The position numbers and the translations under genes were made by a program. Source: Blastococcus sp. KM273128 (lineage in GTDB: Bacteria > Actinomycetota > Actinomycetes > Mycobacteriales > Geodermatophilaceae). From it: a stretch of 47,391 nucleotides of DNA. A model generated the notes under the pieces. The model saw only the letters and a list, made by a program, of their open reading frames with translations. It searched no databases and was not told the DNA's origin. Location: the NCBI RefSeq assembly GCF_021698975.1, contig NZ_SSXA01000023.1, positions 1 to 47,391 of the forward strand, in the 5' to 3' direction. Shown in pieces: positions 9,068 through 20,934 of this stretch (position 1 is its first letter; each line of letters begins with the position of its first letter).

Positions 9068-9748
9068 GTGGGTGCGCTCGACGCCGTCTCGGTACGCGCG
9101 GCGCTGACCGCCGCCGCCGACGAGGCCGAACGCGCCAAGACGGCGCAGCGCATGACCGACGACGCGACGACCGTCATCGGCGTACGCATGGGCACCGTCT
9201 TCGCCATCGCGAAGGCGCACACCGCCATGGACCTGGCCGAGGTCGACCGCCTGCTCGACAGCGAGGCGTACGAGGAGCGCATGGTCGCGGTCAGCGTGCT
9301 GGACTTCAAGGCCCGCAGCCCCCGCCTGACGACGGACGAGCGGCAGTCGCTCTACGAGCTGTGGATGCGGCGACTCGACCGCATCGACACCTGGGACTAC
9401 GTCGACCGTTCCGCCCCGCGGGTCATCGGTCTCTTCCTCCTGGACCGACCGCGCGAGGTCCTGTTCGACCTGGCCCGCTCGCCGGACCGCTGACACCGGC
9501 GGGCGGCGATCGTGGCGGCCTACGCGCTCATCCGCGCCGGCGACCTCGACGACCCCCTGGCGCTGTGCGAGCTCCTCGCCGCCGACCCCGAGCGGTTCGT
9601 CCAGACCGCGCTCGGCGTCGCGCTGCGGGAGATCGGCCGGGTCGACGCCGACCGGCTGCGGACGTTCCTCGACCGGTACGGCGCGGACCTCCTGCCCGAG
9701 GGCCGCCGCACCGCCCGAACGGGGCTCGACGAGCGTTCCACGGGCTGA
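9068..9748 (+). pseudogene. AlkD-like DNA alkylation repair (HEAT-repeat) gene with an in-frame TGA
   Basis: GTG 9068 (preceded by GGGAGG) opens a frame encoding helical repeats: VIGVRMGTVFAIAKAH, EVDRLLDSEAYEERMVAV, IDTWDYVDRSAPRVIG and LLDRPREVLFDLARSPDR. Then TGA occurs at 9491-9493. The same frame continues without a shift as HRRAAIVAAYALIRAGDLDD and VQTALGVALREIGRVDADRL up to a stop at 9746-9748. AlkD family members normally have Trp followed by basic residues at this point (S-P-x-x-W-x-R-R), so TGG to TGA is the likely change. Together the two parts make a full-length AlkD-type protein of about 226 residues. It is either a recent pseudogene, a sequencing error or a readthrough gene. Confidence 0.75.
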
Positions 9749-9756
9749 GCCCCCGA

Positions 9757-9813
9757 CGAAGCATGCGAACTCGTGGCCATCAACCCGGGATGGCCCCGAG
9801 TTCGCAGGGTTCG
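9757..9813. repeat. Palindromic repeat copy 3 (17-nt loop)
   Basis: Arms 9757-9776 and 9794-9813 match at 17 of 20 positions. The loop at 9777-9793 reads CCATCAACCCGGGATGG, whose ends (CCATC/GATGG) pair again, so the whole element can fold into one long hairpin. It separates the AlkD-like gene from the 3' end of purC. Confidence 0.88.
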
Positions 9814-9840
9814 GCGGGAACGCGCCAGGCACGCGCCCCG

Positions 9841-10694
9841 TCAGCTGAACGTGGTGCCGGTCAGCTTCTCGTAGGCGGTGACGTAGCGCTCGCGCGTGGC
9901 GGCGACGACGTCCTCCGGCAGCTCGGGCGGCGGGGAGACGCGGTCCCAGCCGGACGAGGTCAGCCAGTCGCGCACGAACTGCTTGTCGTAGGAGGGCTGG
10001 ACCGCCCCCGGCGACCACGTGTCGGCCGGCCAGAACCGCGACGAGTCGGGGGTGAGCACCTCGTCGCCGAGGACGAGCGCCCCGGCTGCCAGCCCGAACT
10101 CGAACTTCGTGTCCGCCAGCACGATGCCGGCGTCCGCCGCGATCTCCGCGCCGCGCCGGTACAGCGCCAGCGTCAGCTCGCGCAGCTCCCCGGCGCGGTC
10201 GGCGCCGACGGCGGTCACGACGGCGGCGAAGTCGATCGCCTCGTCGTGCTCCCCGACCTCGGCCTTGGTGGACGGCGTGAACACCGGCGAGGGCAGCCGC
10301 GACCCCTCCACCAGCCCGGCCGGCAGCGCGACGTCGCGGATGGAGCCGGTCCGCTCGTACTCCTTCGTGCCCGACCCGGACAGGTAGCCGCGGGCCACGC
10401 ACTCCACGGGAAGCATCTCCAGCCGCCGGACGAGCATCGCCCGGCCCGCCACGGGGTCTGGCACATCGGTCGCCGACACCAGGTGGTGCGAGGCCCCGAA
10501 CTCCGCCAGCACCGGCGCCAGCTGCCCGAACCACCACACCGAGAGCCGGGTGAGCACCCGCCCCTTGTCCGGGATCGGCGTGGGCAGCACGTGGTCGTAG
10601 GCCGAGATGCGGTCCGAGGCGACCAGCAGGAGCCGGTCGGGGCCGGCGTCGTAGATCTCCCGCACCTTGCCGCGGGCGACGAGCGGGAGGTCGA

Positions 10695-10698
<4 letters not shown>
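9841..10698 (-). CDS. purC: Phosphoribosylaminoimidazole-succinocarboxamide (SAICAR) synthase
   Basis: A 285-residue ATP-dependent ligase joining CAIR and aspartate. Motifs are GKVREIY and [20 protein letters not shown] at the N-terminus, then [30 protein letters not shown] and [11 protein letters not shown], with [12 protein letters not shown] near the end. The GTG start at 10698 overlaps the purB stop (GTGA). In many actinobacteria purC is followed closely by purS-purQ-purL; here the two broken genes and three repeats intervene. Confidence 0.96.
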
Positions 10699-12002
<1,304 letters not shown>

Positions 12003-12087
12003 GCGGGTACCGCCCGCCACCGGTCAGCTCGTCGCAGCACGGGGACAGTCTCCCGCAGGGCTAGCGTGATCACGAACGGCCCCTACC

Positions 12088-12097
12088 GGAGGTGATC
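12088..12097 (+). promoter_or_regulatory. Extended Shine-Dalgarno (GGAGGTGATC)
   Basis: GGAGGTGATC is fully complementary to the conserved bacterial 16S rRNA 3' end (GATCACCTCC) and sits just before ATG 12099, fixing that start. A TAGCGT box at 12062-12067 could be the -10 of this gene. Confidence 0.65.
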
Positions 12098-12098
12098 G

Positions 12099-13568
12099 AT
12101 GCGGCGTCGCGCCCGAGAGCTCGCCGTGCGCAGCCGGCACCTCGCCGGGCGCGCCCGCGACCGGATCCGCGCCGCCCGGGAGCACGACCCGCACGCCTGG
12201 CACCACCACCGCCCGGCCGGCCCGTCCCCGGTCGGCGTCCGGGCCGGCGCCGACGGGCACGCCACCGACAGGCACGTCCCCGTCGGGCACCTCCCGGACG
12301 GACCGCTCCCCGACGGGCACGCCCCGGACGGCGCACCGCCCCCGCTGGGCAGCCCCGCCCCCGGCGCGCCCGACCTCGACGGGGCGCTGGGCCCGGGCGG
12401 GGTCAGCGGCCCGCCCGCGCACCCCTCGCCCGGCGGCGCGGCCCCGCGCCCGGCCCGGCACCGGAGCGGGGCGGAGGACGTGGTCCCGTTCGGGCTGCGC
12501 ACGGCCGCCGCGTGGTCGTGGCGGCTGATCGTGGTGATCGCGGGGTTCTACGTGCTGCTGTGGGCAGCGGTCCACCTCGCGGTCGTCATCGTCCCGGTGC
12601 TCGTGGCGCTGCTGCTCTCGGCGCTCCTGCAGCCGGGGGCGGCGGCGCTGGCCCGGCGCGGCTGGCCGCCGTCCCTGGCCGCCTTCACCATGCTGCTGGT
12701 CGGCCTGGCCGTGGTCGCCGGCATCATCACGCTGGTCGTCGAGCGGTTCACCGCGGGCTTCGCCGACCTCGCCGAGCAGGTCAGCGAGGGGCTGGCGCAG
12801 GTGCAGGCGTTCGTCGTCCGCAGCTTCCCCATCACCGAGGGCCAGCTCGCCGACCTGCTCACCCAGGCGCAGGACGCGCTGCTGGACAACCAGGACACCC
12901 TGGCCTCGGGTGCGCTGACGACGGCGGTGACGGTGGGCGAGGTCGTCACCGGCATCGTGCTGGCGCTGTTCACCCTCTTCTTCTTCCTGAAGGACGGCCG
13001 GTCGATCTGGCTGTGGCTGGTCGGCCTCTTCCCGGCCGCCTCCCGGGCCTACCTGGACGAGGCCGCCCGGCGCTCGTGGCGGACGCTCATCTCCTACGTG
13101 CGGGCCACCGTGGTCGTCGCGCTGGTCGACGCGGTCGGCATCGGCATCGGGCTGGCGGTCCTCGGCGTGCCGCTGGTGATCCCGCTCGCCGCGCTGGTGT
13201 TCCTCGGCGCCTTCGTGCCGATCATCGGCGGCTTCCTGGCCGGCACCGTGGCGGTGCTGGTGGCGCTGGTCTCCAACGGCCCGATCACCGCGCTGATCGC
13301 GCTCGCCGTCGTCATCGGCGTCATGCAGCTGGAGGGGCACGTCCTGCAGCCGCTGCTGCTGGGCCGGGCGGTGCGGGTGCACCCGCTGGCGGTGGTGCTC
13401 GCGATCGCCGCGGGCCTGCTGCTCGGCGGCATCTTCGGCGCGCTCATCGCCGTCCCCACAGTGGCCTGCGTGAACGTCGCGGGCACCTACCTCAGCCGCC
13501 GGCACGAGGGTCCGCGGCCGCCTGAACCACGCCCGGAGCGGGCCCGGCCGGCGGTCACGGCCGGTTAG
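12099..13568 (+). CDS. AI-2E family transporter with a long disordered N-terminus
   Basis: A 489-residue membrane protein of the AI-2E/PerM (UPF0118) family. The first ~125 residues are hydrophilic and rich in Pro, Gly, His and Asp, with repeated HxPDG/PDGH motifs (HLPDGPLPDGHAPDG). The membrane part follows, with the soluble central segment (VSEGLAQVQAFVVRSFPIT) and family motifs LFTLFFFLKDG, FLGAFVPIIGGFLAG and LEGHVLQPLLLGRAVRVHPL. Family members are linked to efflux of small solutes or ions; the AI-2 export label is historical and not evidence of quorum signalling here. It converges with the next gene with only 5 bp between. Confidence 0.9.
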   Translation: MRRRARELAVRSRHLAGRARDRIRAAREHDPHAWHHHRPAGPSPVGVRAGADGHATDRHVPVGHLPDGPLPDGHAPDGAPPPLGSPAPGAPDLDGALGPGGVSGPPAHPSPGGAAPRPARHRSGAEDVVPFGLRTAAAWSWRLIVVIAGFYVLLWAAVHLAVVIVPVLVALLLSALLQPGAAALARRGWPPSLAAFTMLLVGLAVVAGIITLVVERFTAGFADLAEQVSEGLAQVQAFVVRSFPITEGQLADLLTQAQDALLDNQDTLASGALTTAVTVGEVVTGIVLALFTLFFFLKDGRSIWLWLVGLFPAASRAYLDEAARRSWRTLISYVRATVVVALVDAVGIGIGLAVLGVPLVIPLAALVFLGAFVPIIGGFLAGTVAVLVALVSNGPITALIALAVVIGVMQLEGHVLQPLLLGRAVRVHPLAVVLAIAAGLLLGGIFGALIAVPTVACVNVAGTYLSRRHEGPRPPEPRPERARPAVTAG

Positions 13569-13573
13569 CGCGC

Positions 13574-13978
13574 CTACCCGTCGACCGGCGCGTACGCGTC
13601 GGGGTGCGCGCGCAGGTGGGCCCGGAACGCCCGGTCGATCGTCTCGTCCCACTCGGGCAGCGCGGCGTCGTACCGGCGGCCGGCCTCCTGCTCCAGCTCC
13701 TCCGCGGCGTCCACGTCGTCGGGGTCGAGGTCTGCGGCGGCCCGGGTCACGTGCTCGACGGCCTCGGCCGCCGCACCGAGACCCAGGCTGCGGTAACCGG
13801 CCGCCGCGGCGGCACGCTGCTCCGGCTCCAGGCCTTCGACGGCGTGCAGCAGGCCACCGTTCATCGCCATCCCGTGGCAGAGCAGCACGGCGGCGAGGTC
13901 GGCGTCGCCGGGGTGCGTGAACTTACCGGACGGGTCGCACGCCCGGTTCCAGACCGCCTCGGCCGCGTCGTCGGTCAT
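13574..13978 (-). CDS. Conserved hypothetical protein, DMP19/DUF4375-like
   Basis: A 134-residue acidic soluble protein whose ATG overlaps the purD stop (ATGA). The segment [18 protein letters not shown] followed by [20 protein letters not shown] resembles the NGG-F-x-Q-x-x + helical pattern of DUF4375 (DMP19) proteins, ending in a W-x-x-x-I-x-x-A-F-x-x-H-L-x-x-H-P motif ([20 protein letters not shown]). The assignment is by eye and moderate. No function is known; it is probably co-transcribed with purD. Confidence 0.6.
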   Translation of the reverse strand: MTDDAAEAVWNRACDPSGKFTHPGDADLAAVLLCHGMAMNGGLLHAVEGLEPEQRAAAAAGYRSLGLGAAAEAVEHVTRAAADLDPDDVDAAEELEQEAGRRYDAALPEWDETIDRAFRAHLRAHPDAYAPVDG

Positions 13979-15255
13979 GGCCGGATCCGGCCCTCGACCG
14001 CGGCCAGCGCGATGTCGGTGCGCCAGTGGGCGCCGGCCAGCCGCACGCCGGCCACGCGCTCGTAGGCGGCCTGGCGGGCGGCCGCGAGGTCCTCGCCGAC
14101 GGCGGTGACGGCCAGCACCCGCCCACCGGCGGAGAGCACGGCGCCGTCGTCCGCCAGCGCCGTACCGGCGTGCAGCACGCCCTCGCCGTCGGCGCCGGTG
14201 ACCGGGTCACCGGTGCGTGGCGCCTCCGGGTAGCCGGGGGCGGCGACGACGACGGTGACCGCGGCGCCGTCGCGCCAGCGCAGCGGCGGGTGGCCGGCCA
14301 GGGTGCCGGTGGCCGCGGCGTGCAGCAGCCCGCCCAGCGGCGTCTCCAGCAGCGGGAGGACGACCTGGGTCTCGGGGTCGCCGAACCGGGCGTTGAACTC
14401 CACGACCCGCACGCCGCGCGAGGTGAGCGCCAGCCCGGCGTAGAGCAGGCCGCTGAACGTCTCGCCGCGGCGGGCCATCTCGTCCACGGTCGGCTGCAGC
14501 ACGGTGGCCAGCACCTCGTCGACCAGCCCCGCCGGAGCCCACGGCAGCGGCGCGTAGGCACCCATCCCGCCGGTGTTGGGGCCGCCGTCGCCGTCGTCGC
14601 GCCGCTTGTGGTCCTGCGCGGGGACCAGCGGCAGCACCGTCGTCCCGTCGGTGACGGCGAACAGCGACACCTCCGGGCCGTCGAGGTACTCCTCCACGAG
14701 CACCGACCCGCCGGCGTCGAGCACCGCCCGGCCGTGGGCGGCGGCGGCCTCCCGGTCGGGCGTGACGACGACGCCCTTGCCGGCGGCCAGCCCGTCGTCC
14801 TTGACCACGTAGGGCGCGCCGCCGGTGAGCGCGGCGACCTCGTCGAGCGCCGTCTGCAGCTCGGCCGGACCGCCGACGGGCCACGAGCGGGCGGTCGGGA
14901 CGCCGGCCGCCGTCATCACGTGCTTGGCGAAGGACTTGCTGCCCTCCAGCTGCGCGGCCTGCGCGGAGGGCCCGAAGCAGGCGATGCCGGCCTCGCGCAC
15001 GGCGTCGGCCGCCCCGGCGACCAGCGGCACCTCGGGGCCGATCACCGCGAGGTCGGCGCGCCAGTCCCGCGCCAGCGCAGCCACCGCGACCGGGTCGGCC
15101 ACGGCCAGCCGCTCCCCGCCGGGGGGTGGCGGTGCGACGGCCCGCGTCCCGGCGTTGCCGGGGGCGCAGGCGAGCGCGCTCACCGCGATGTCGGACTGCA
15201 GAGCCACGCACAGGGCGTGCTCCCGGGCACCGGAGCCGATCACCAGCACGCGCAC
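13975..15255 (-). CDS. purD: Phosphoribosylamine-glycine ligase (GARS)
   Basis: A 426-residue ATP-grasp ligase forming GAR from phosphoribosylamine and glycine. The N-terminus [14 protein letters not shown] and the motifs [46 protein letters not shown] and [14 protein letters not shown] are diagnostic. GTG 15255 gives the standard N-terminus and lies 8 nt after a TAGGGT box. A much longer upstream frame is open but has no conserved residues. Confidence 0.96.
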   Translation of the reverse strand: MRVLVIGSGAREHALCVALQSDIAVSALACAPGNAGTRAVAPPPPGGERLAVADPVAVAALARDWRADLAVIGPEVPLVAGAADAVREAGIACFGPSAQAAQLEGSKSFAKHVMTAAGVPTARSWPVGGPAELQTALDEVAALTGGAPYVVKDDGLAAGKGVVVTPDREAAAAHGRAVLDAGGSVLVEEYLDGPEVSLFAVTDGTTVLPLVPAQDHKRRDDGDGGPNTGGMGAYAPLPWAPAGLVDEVLATVLQPTVDEMARRGETFSGLLYAGLALTSRGVRVVEFNARFGDPETQVVLPLLETPLGGLLHAAATGTLAGHPPLRWRDGAAVTVVVAAPGYPEAPRTGDPVTGADGEGVLHAGTALADDGAVLSAGGRVLAVTAVGEDLAAARQAAYERVAGVRLAGAHWRTDIALAAVEGRIRP

Positions 15256-15263
15256 GATCCGCG

Positions 15264-15269
15264 ACCCTA
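15264..15269 (-). promoter_or_regulatory. -10-like TAGGGT box, likely leaderless promoter of purD
   Basis: TAGGGT on the minus strand, 8 nt, then the GTG of purD, matching the recurring leaderless layout in this window. Confidence 0.4.
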
Positions 15270-15439
15270 CCGATGCCGGCCGCACCCGGCGGGCGGTCCC
15301 ACCCGTCACGGGTTCTCCGTGTGAGATCACCCACGCCGGCCCCGGACCTCCGCTGGTCAGCGCGCCGGACGTCCGATCGTGCGCGACCCGTCCCCTCCAG
15401 TTCGCCCCCGATTCATCCGATTCATGTGTTGTGGGTGCC

Positions 15440-16462
15440 ATGCGCGCGACCGAGTCGCTGGCCGAGAGGCCAGGGACACGTCTTCCCCGCCCCCTCGTGA
15501 TCGGCCACCGCGGAGCCCCGGCCTACCGGCCGGAGCACACGCGGGCGAGCTTCGAGCTGGCCGTCGACCAGGGGGCCGACCTCATCGAGCCCGACGTCGT
15601 GCTCAGCCGCGACGGCGTGCTGGTCGTCCGGCACGAGAACGAGCTCTCCCTCTCGACCGACGTGGCCGAGCACCCGGAGTTCGCCGACCGCCGCACCACC
15701 AAGGTGGTCGACGGCGCGGTGTGCACCGGCTGGTTCACCGAGGACTTCACGCACGCCGAGCTGCGGACACTTCGCGCCGTCGAGCGGATGCCGGAGCTGC
15801 GCCCGCTGAACACCGCCTACGACGGCCGGTACGGCATCCTCACGCTGGCCGAGGTCGTCGAGCTGGCCCGCTGCCGCTCCACGGCGGACCGGCCGGTGCG
15901 GGTGCTGGCCGAGCTCAAGCACCCCGAGTACTTCACCGGGCTCGGCATGCCCATGGGCGCGCTGGTGGCCGCGGAGCTGCGCCGGCTGGGTGCGGCCGGC
16001 GCGGGGGGCACCGTGGTCGTGCAGGCGTTCGACCCCGCGGTGCTCCGCGACCTGCGCGACCGGCTCGGCGAGGACGGCCCGCAGCTCGTGCAGCTGGTGC
16101 ACGACCTGCCGGTCGGCGACGCGATGGTGACCCCGTCCGGGCTGCGGGAGATCTCGACCTACGCCCAGGGCATCGCGCCCAGCCGGGAGCGCGTCCTGGC
16201 CAGCGGGGCCCGGCACGGGCGCGCCGGAGGGCACCTGGTCGCCCAGGCGCACGCCGCGGAGCTGACCGTCTTCTGCTGGACGCTGCGGGCGGAGAACGTG
16301 TTCCTGCCCGAGCACCTGCGGCGCGGCACGGCCCCCGAGGGGCTGGGCGACGCCGTCGGGGACGCCCTGGCGCTGCTGGCGCTCGGCGTCGACGGGCTGA
16401 TCAGCGACTCCCCCGACCAGGCCGTCCGCGCCCGCACGGCGGTCCCCGCCCAGCTGGTCTGA
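15440..16462 (+). CDS. Glycerophosphodiester phosphodiesterase family protein
   Basis: A 340-residue GDPD-type TIM barrel. The N-terminal motif [14 protein letters not shown] (His23, Arg24), the acidic metal ligands in LIEPDVV (Glu50, Asp52), and RHENELS (His65) are the expected catalytic set, followed by [10 protein letters not shown] and, near the end, [11 protein letters not shown]. It hydrolyses glycerophosphodiesters to glycerol-3-phosphate and an alcohol. No clear signal peptide is seen, so it appears cytoplasmic, although family members of this length (GlpQ-like) are often exported. ATG 15440 is used; in-frame GTGs occur just upstream. It converges with rsgA. Confidence 0.9.
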   Translation: MRATESLAERPGTRLPRPLVIGHRGAPAYRPEHTRASFELAVDQGADLIEPDVVLSRDGVLVVRHENELSLSTDVAEHPEFADRRTTKVVDGAVCTGWFTEDFTHAELRTLRAVERMPELRPLNTAYDGRYGILTLAEVVELARCRSTADRPVRVLAELKHPEYFTGLGMPMGALVAAELRRLGAAGAGGTVVVQAFDPAVLRDLRDRLGEDGPQLVQLVHDLPVGDAMVTPSGLREISTYAQGIAPSRERVLASGARHGRAGGHLVAQAHAAELTVFCWTLRAENVFLPEHLRRGTAPEGLGDAVGDALALLALGVDGLISDSPDQAVRARTAVPAQLV

Positions 16463-16522
16463 ACCCGTCGGTGGTCCGCGACGCGGGGCCCGGATGGTTC
16501 CCGGCGCGGTCCACGCAGCGGT

Positions 16523-17557
16523 TCAGCGGACGCGGTTCGGCTGGGTACGCCGCGCCCGGTGCACGGCGCGCAGCCGGGCCCGCTCCTCGGCGCGTGCACG
16601 GGCGTCCACGCGGAGCTGCTGGCGGTGGGCCTCGGCCTGCAGCTTGCGCCACGACGTGAACCGGGCCGGGTCGAGCCGGCCGTCGTCGATCGCTGCCGCG
16701 ACCGCGCAGCCGGGCTCCCCCCGGTGCCCGCAGTCCCGGTAGCGGCAGCGGGTCCCGAGCTCCGCGACGTCGGCGAACGCCCGGTCGATGCCCTCCGCGT
16801 CGTCGTGCAGGCCCAGCTCCCGCAGGCCCGGGGTGTCGACCAGCAGCCCGCCGCCGGGCAGCCGGTGCAGCTCGCGCGCCGTCGTCGTGTGGCGGCCGCG
16901 GCCGTCCTCGCGGATCCCCCGGGTGCCGGCCACCTCGTGCCCGGCCAGCGCGTTGGCGAGGCTGGACTTGCCGACGCCGGAGGGACCGACCATGGCCGCG
17001 GTGGCCCCGGCGGGCACCAGCGCCCGGACGGCGTCCAGCCCCTCCCCCGTGATCGAGCTGACCGCCAGCACCGGCACGCCGACGGCGTCCTCGGCGACCT
17101 GCGCGACCCCAGCGGGCACGTCGGGGCACAGGTCGGCCTTGGTCAGCACGACCACCGGTGCGGCACCGCTGCTCCACGCCACGGCCAGGTAGCGCTCCAC
17201 CCGGCGCAGCCGGGCCGGTCCGGTCAGCGCGTCGACCACCAGCACGGTGTCGACGTTCGCGGCGACCACCTGCGCGGCCGAGGTGCGCCCGGCGGCCGTG
17301 CGCGTGAAGGCGCTCCGCCGTGGCAGGACGGCCACTGCGAGCTCCCCGCGCAGGGCCACCCAGTCACCGACGGCGGGGCCGCCGACGACGTCGTCGCGCA
17401 AGGCCGGTGCGGGGTGCGCCCGGCGCTCGCCACCGGCGGTGAGCACGGTCAGCCGCCCGCGGTCGACGCGCACGACCCGCGCCGCCTCGCTGCCCGCGGG
17501 CAGGGCAGCGGCGCGGTCGGTCGTCCACCCGAGGTCGCTCAGCTCCACGCGCGGCAT
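16523..17557 (-). CDS. rsgA: Ribosome small subunit-dependent GTPase A
   Basis: A 344-residue circularly permuted GTPase that aids late 30S maturation. Motif order is G4 TKAD (139-142), SS.TGEGL (G5 region), G1 GPSGVGKSS (191-199), then G3 DTPG (241-244), which is diagnostic for RsgA/YjeQ. An N-terminal OB-like region (VGDWVALRG) and a zinc knuckle with Cys271, Cys276, His278 and Cys284 complete the family layout. The basic C-terminus (RARAEERARLRAVHRARR) fits rRNA binding. It lies between purA and purD on the same strand; the link to purine genes is positional. Confidence 0.94.
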   Translation of the reverse strand: MPRVELSDLGWTTDRAAALPAGSEAARVVRVDRGRLTVLTAGGERRAHPAPALRDDVVGGPAVGDWVALRGELAVAVLPRRSAFTRTAAGRTSAAQVVAANVDTVLVVDALTGPARLRRVERYLAVAWSSGAAPVVVLTKADLCPDVPAGVAQVAEDAVGVPVLAVSSITGEGLDAVRALVPAGATAAMVGPSGVGKSSLANALAGHEVAGTRGIREDGRGRHTTTARELHRLPGGGLLVDTPGLRELGLHDDAEGIDRAFADVAELGTRCRYRDCGHRGEPGCAVAAAIDDGRLDPARFTSWRKLQAEAHRQQLRVDARARAEERARLRAVHRARRTQPNRVR

Positions 17558-17693
17558 CGTGGCCCCGGACGGTCACGGCTGTCGCCCGCTTTTCGGCGAA
17601 GCAGCAGCCCGGTCGCGGCGAGTGGGGGCCGGAGGCCTCCGCGCAGCCGCGACGCAACGGCTCAGCTCAGCCGGGACGGCCGTTGGTGGCGGT

Positions 17694-19762
<2,069 letters not shown>

Positions 19763-19863
19763 GCGAGCGCGTGCGGGGGGTGGCGGGCGTCGTGGACACT
19801 GGAGCGCACCCGACCGCCCGAGGAGGACCCGCTGCCGACGTCCTGCCACCCGAACGGGTCGCC

Positions 19864-20934
19864 GTGCCGGTGATCTCCGACCCGCGCGCCGCCTTCGGCG
19901 CACGGACCGCCGAGGTGCCCGCCGGCCGCCGCTTCCTGGCGCGCGCGTTCGCCCGGCCGAGCCTGCCCGCCGTCGTGGGTCTGGTCGTCGTCGTGGCCTT
20001 CTTCGCGCTGCGGGTGCCGAACCTGGTCACGCCGTTCGGTCTGGCGACGGTCCTGGACACGGCGGCGCTGCTCGGCATCGGCGGGGTCGCGGTGGCGCTC
20101 CTGCTGGTGGCCGGGCAGTTCGACCTCTCGGTGGGGGTGACCGCCGTCGCGAGCTCCCTGCTCACGGCGCTGCTCATCGGCTACGCGGGGTGGAGCACCT
20201 GGCCGGCGCTGCTCGTCTCGCTGCTGGCCGCGCTCGTGGTCGGCGTGGTCAACGGCGTCCTCGTCGTGAACACCGGCCTGCCCAGCTTCCTGGTCACCCT
20301 GGCGACCTTCCTCATCCTGCAGGGCACCTCGCAGGCCGGCGCGCAGGCGGTGGCCGGCGGCACCCGGGTCAGCGGCCTGGACGAGTCCCCGGGCTGGTCC
20401 TCGGCGACCGCCGTCTTCGACGCGACCGTCCAGCTCGGCAACGGGCGGTTCAGCGTGAGCATCCTGTGGTGGCTCGGGATCACGGCGCTGGCCACCTGGG
20501 CGCTGTGGCGCACCAAGTTCGGCAACGCCGTCTTCGCCAGCGGGGGCGCCCGCCAGGCGGCGCGCGAGCTGGGCGTGCCGGTGCGGCGCACGACCGTGGC
20601 GCTGTTCTGCCTCACGGCGGCCGCCGGCTGGCTGCTCGGCACCATGACGCTGGTGCGCCTGGCCAGCGTCCAGGCCGGGGGGACCGTCGGCATCCTCAGC
20701 GGGATCGACTTCATCGTCGTCGCGGTGATCGGCGGGTGCCTGCTGACCGGCGGCTACGGGTCGGCGATCGGCGCCTCCGTGGGCGCGCTGCTGTACGCGG
20801 TCGCCCGGGAGGGCATCACGCTGGCCGACTGGGACACCCGCTGGTTCCAGGCACTCCTGGGGGTGCTGCTGCTGGTAGCCCTGCTGGCCAACGGCGAGGT
20901 GCGGCGCCGGCTCCGCGCGAGGCCCCGGTCGTGA
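19864..20934 (+). CDS. Ribose/sugar-type ABC transporter permease (RbsC-like)
   Basis: About 356 residues with eight or more hydrophobic segments, of the branched-chain amino acid/ribose permease superfamily. Typical pieces are LLVAGQFDLSVGVTAVASSL, VGVVNGVLVVNTGLPSFLVT (the cytoplasmic coupling loop), FASGGARQAARELGVPVRRT and VAVIGGCLLTGGYGSAIGAS. The start is uncertain: GTG 19864 and 19870 are candidates, and further in-frame GTGs lie upstream; a GAGGAGG at 19820-19826 suits none of them well. It overlaps the ATPase gene by GTGA. No binding-protein gene is adjacent, so the substrate cannot be named. Confidence 0.85.
   Translation: MPVISDPRAAFGARTAEVPAGRRFLARAFARPSLPAVVGLVVVVAFFALRVPNLVTPFGLATVLDTAALLGIGGVAVALLLVAGQFDLSVGVTAVASSLLTALLIGYAGWSTWPALLVSLLAALVVGVVNGVLVVNTGLPSFLVTLATFLILQGTSQAGAQAVAGGTRVSGLDESPGWSSATAVFDATVQLGNGRFSVSILWWLGITALATWALWRTKFGNAVFASGGARQAARELGVPVRRTTVALFCLTAAAGWLLGTMTLVRLASVQAGGTVGILSGIDFIVVAVIGGCLLTGGYGSAIGASVGALLYAVAREGITLADWDTRWFQALLGVLLLVALLANGEVRRRLRARPRS

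Noticed and set aside
9491..9493. TGA as a selenocysteine codon in the AlkD-like gene
   Set aside because: The family has Trp, not Cys, at this site, and no SECIS-like hairpin was seen just after it; a nonsense change is simpler.
7970..9813. The three palindromes as a CRISPR array or IS ends
   Set aside because: Spacing is about 1000 and 790 bp with genes between, so there are no spacers; there is no transposase and no target-site duplication was recognised.
12099..13568. Quorum-sensing AI-2 exporter role for the AI-2E family gene
   Set aside because: The family name is historical; no luxS or related genes are present here and the sequence does not show this function.
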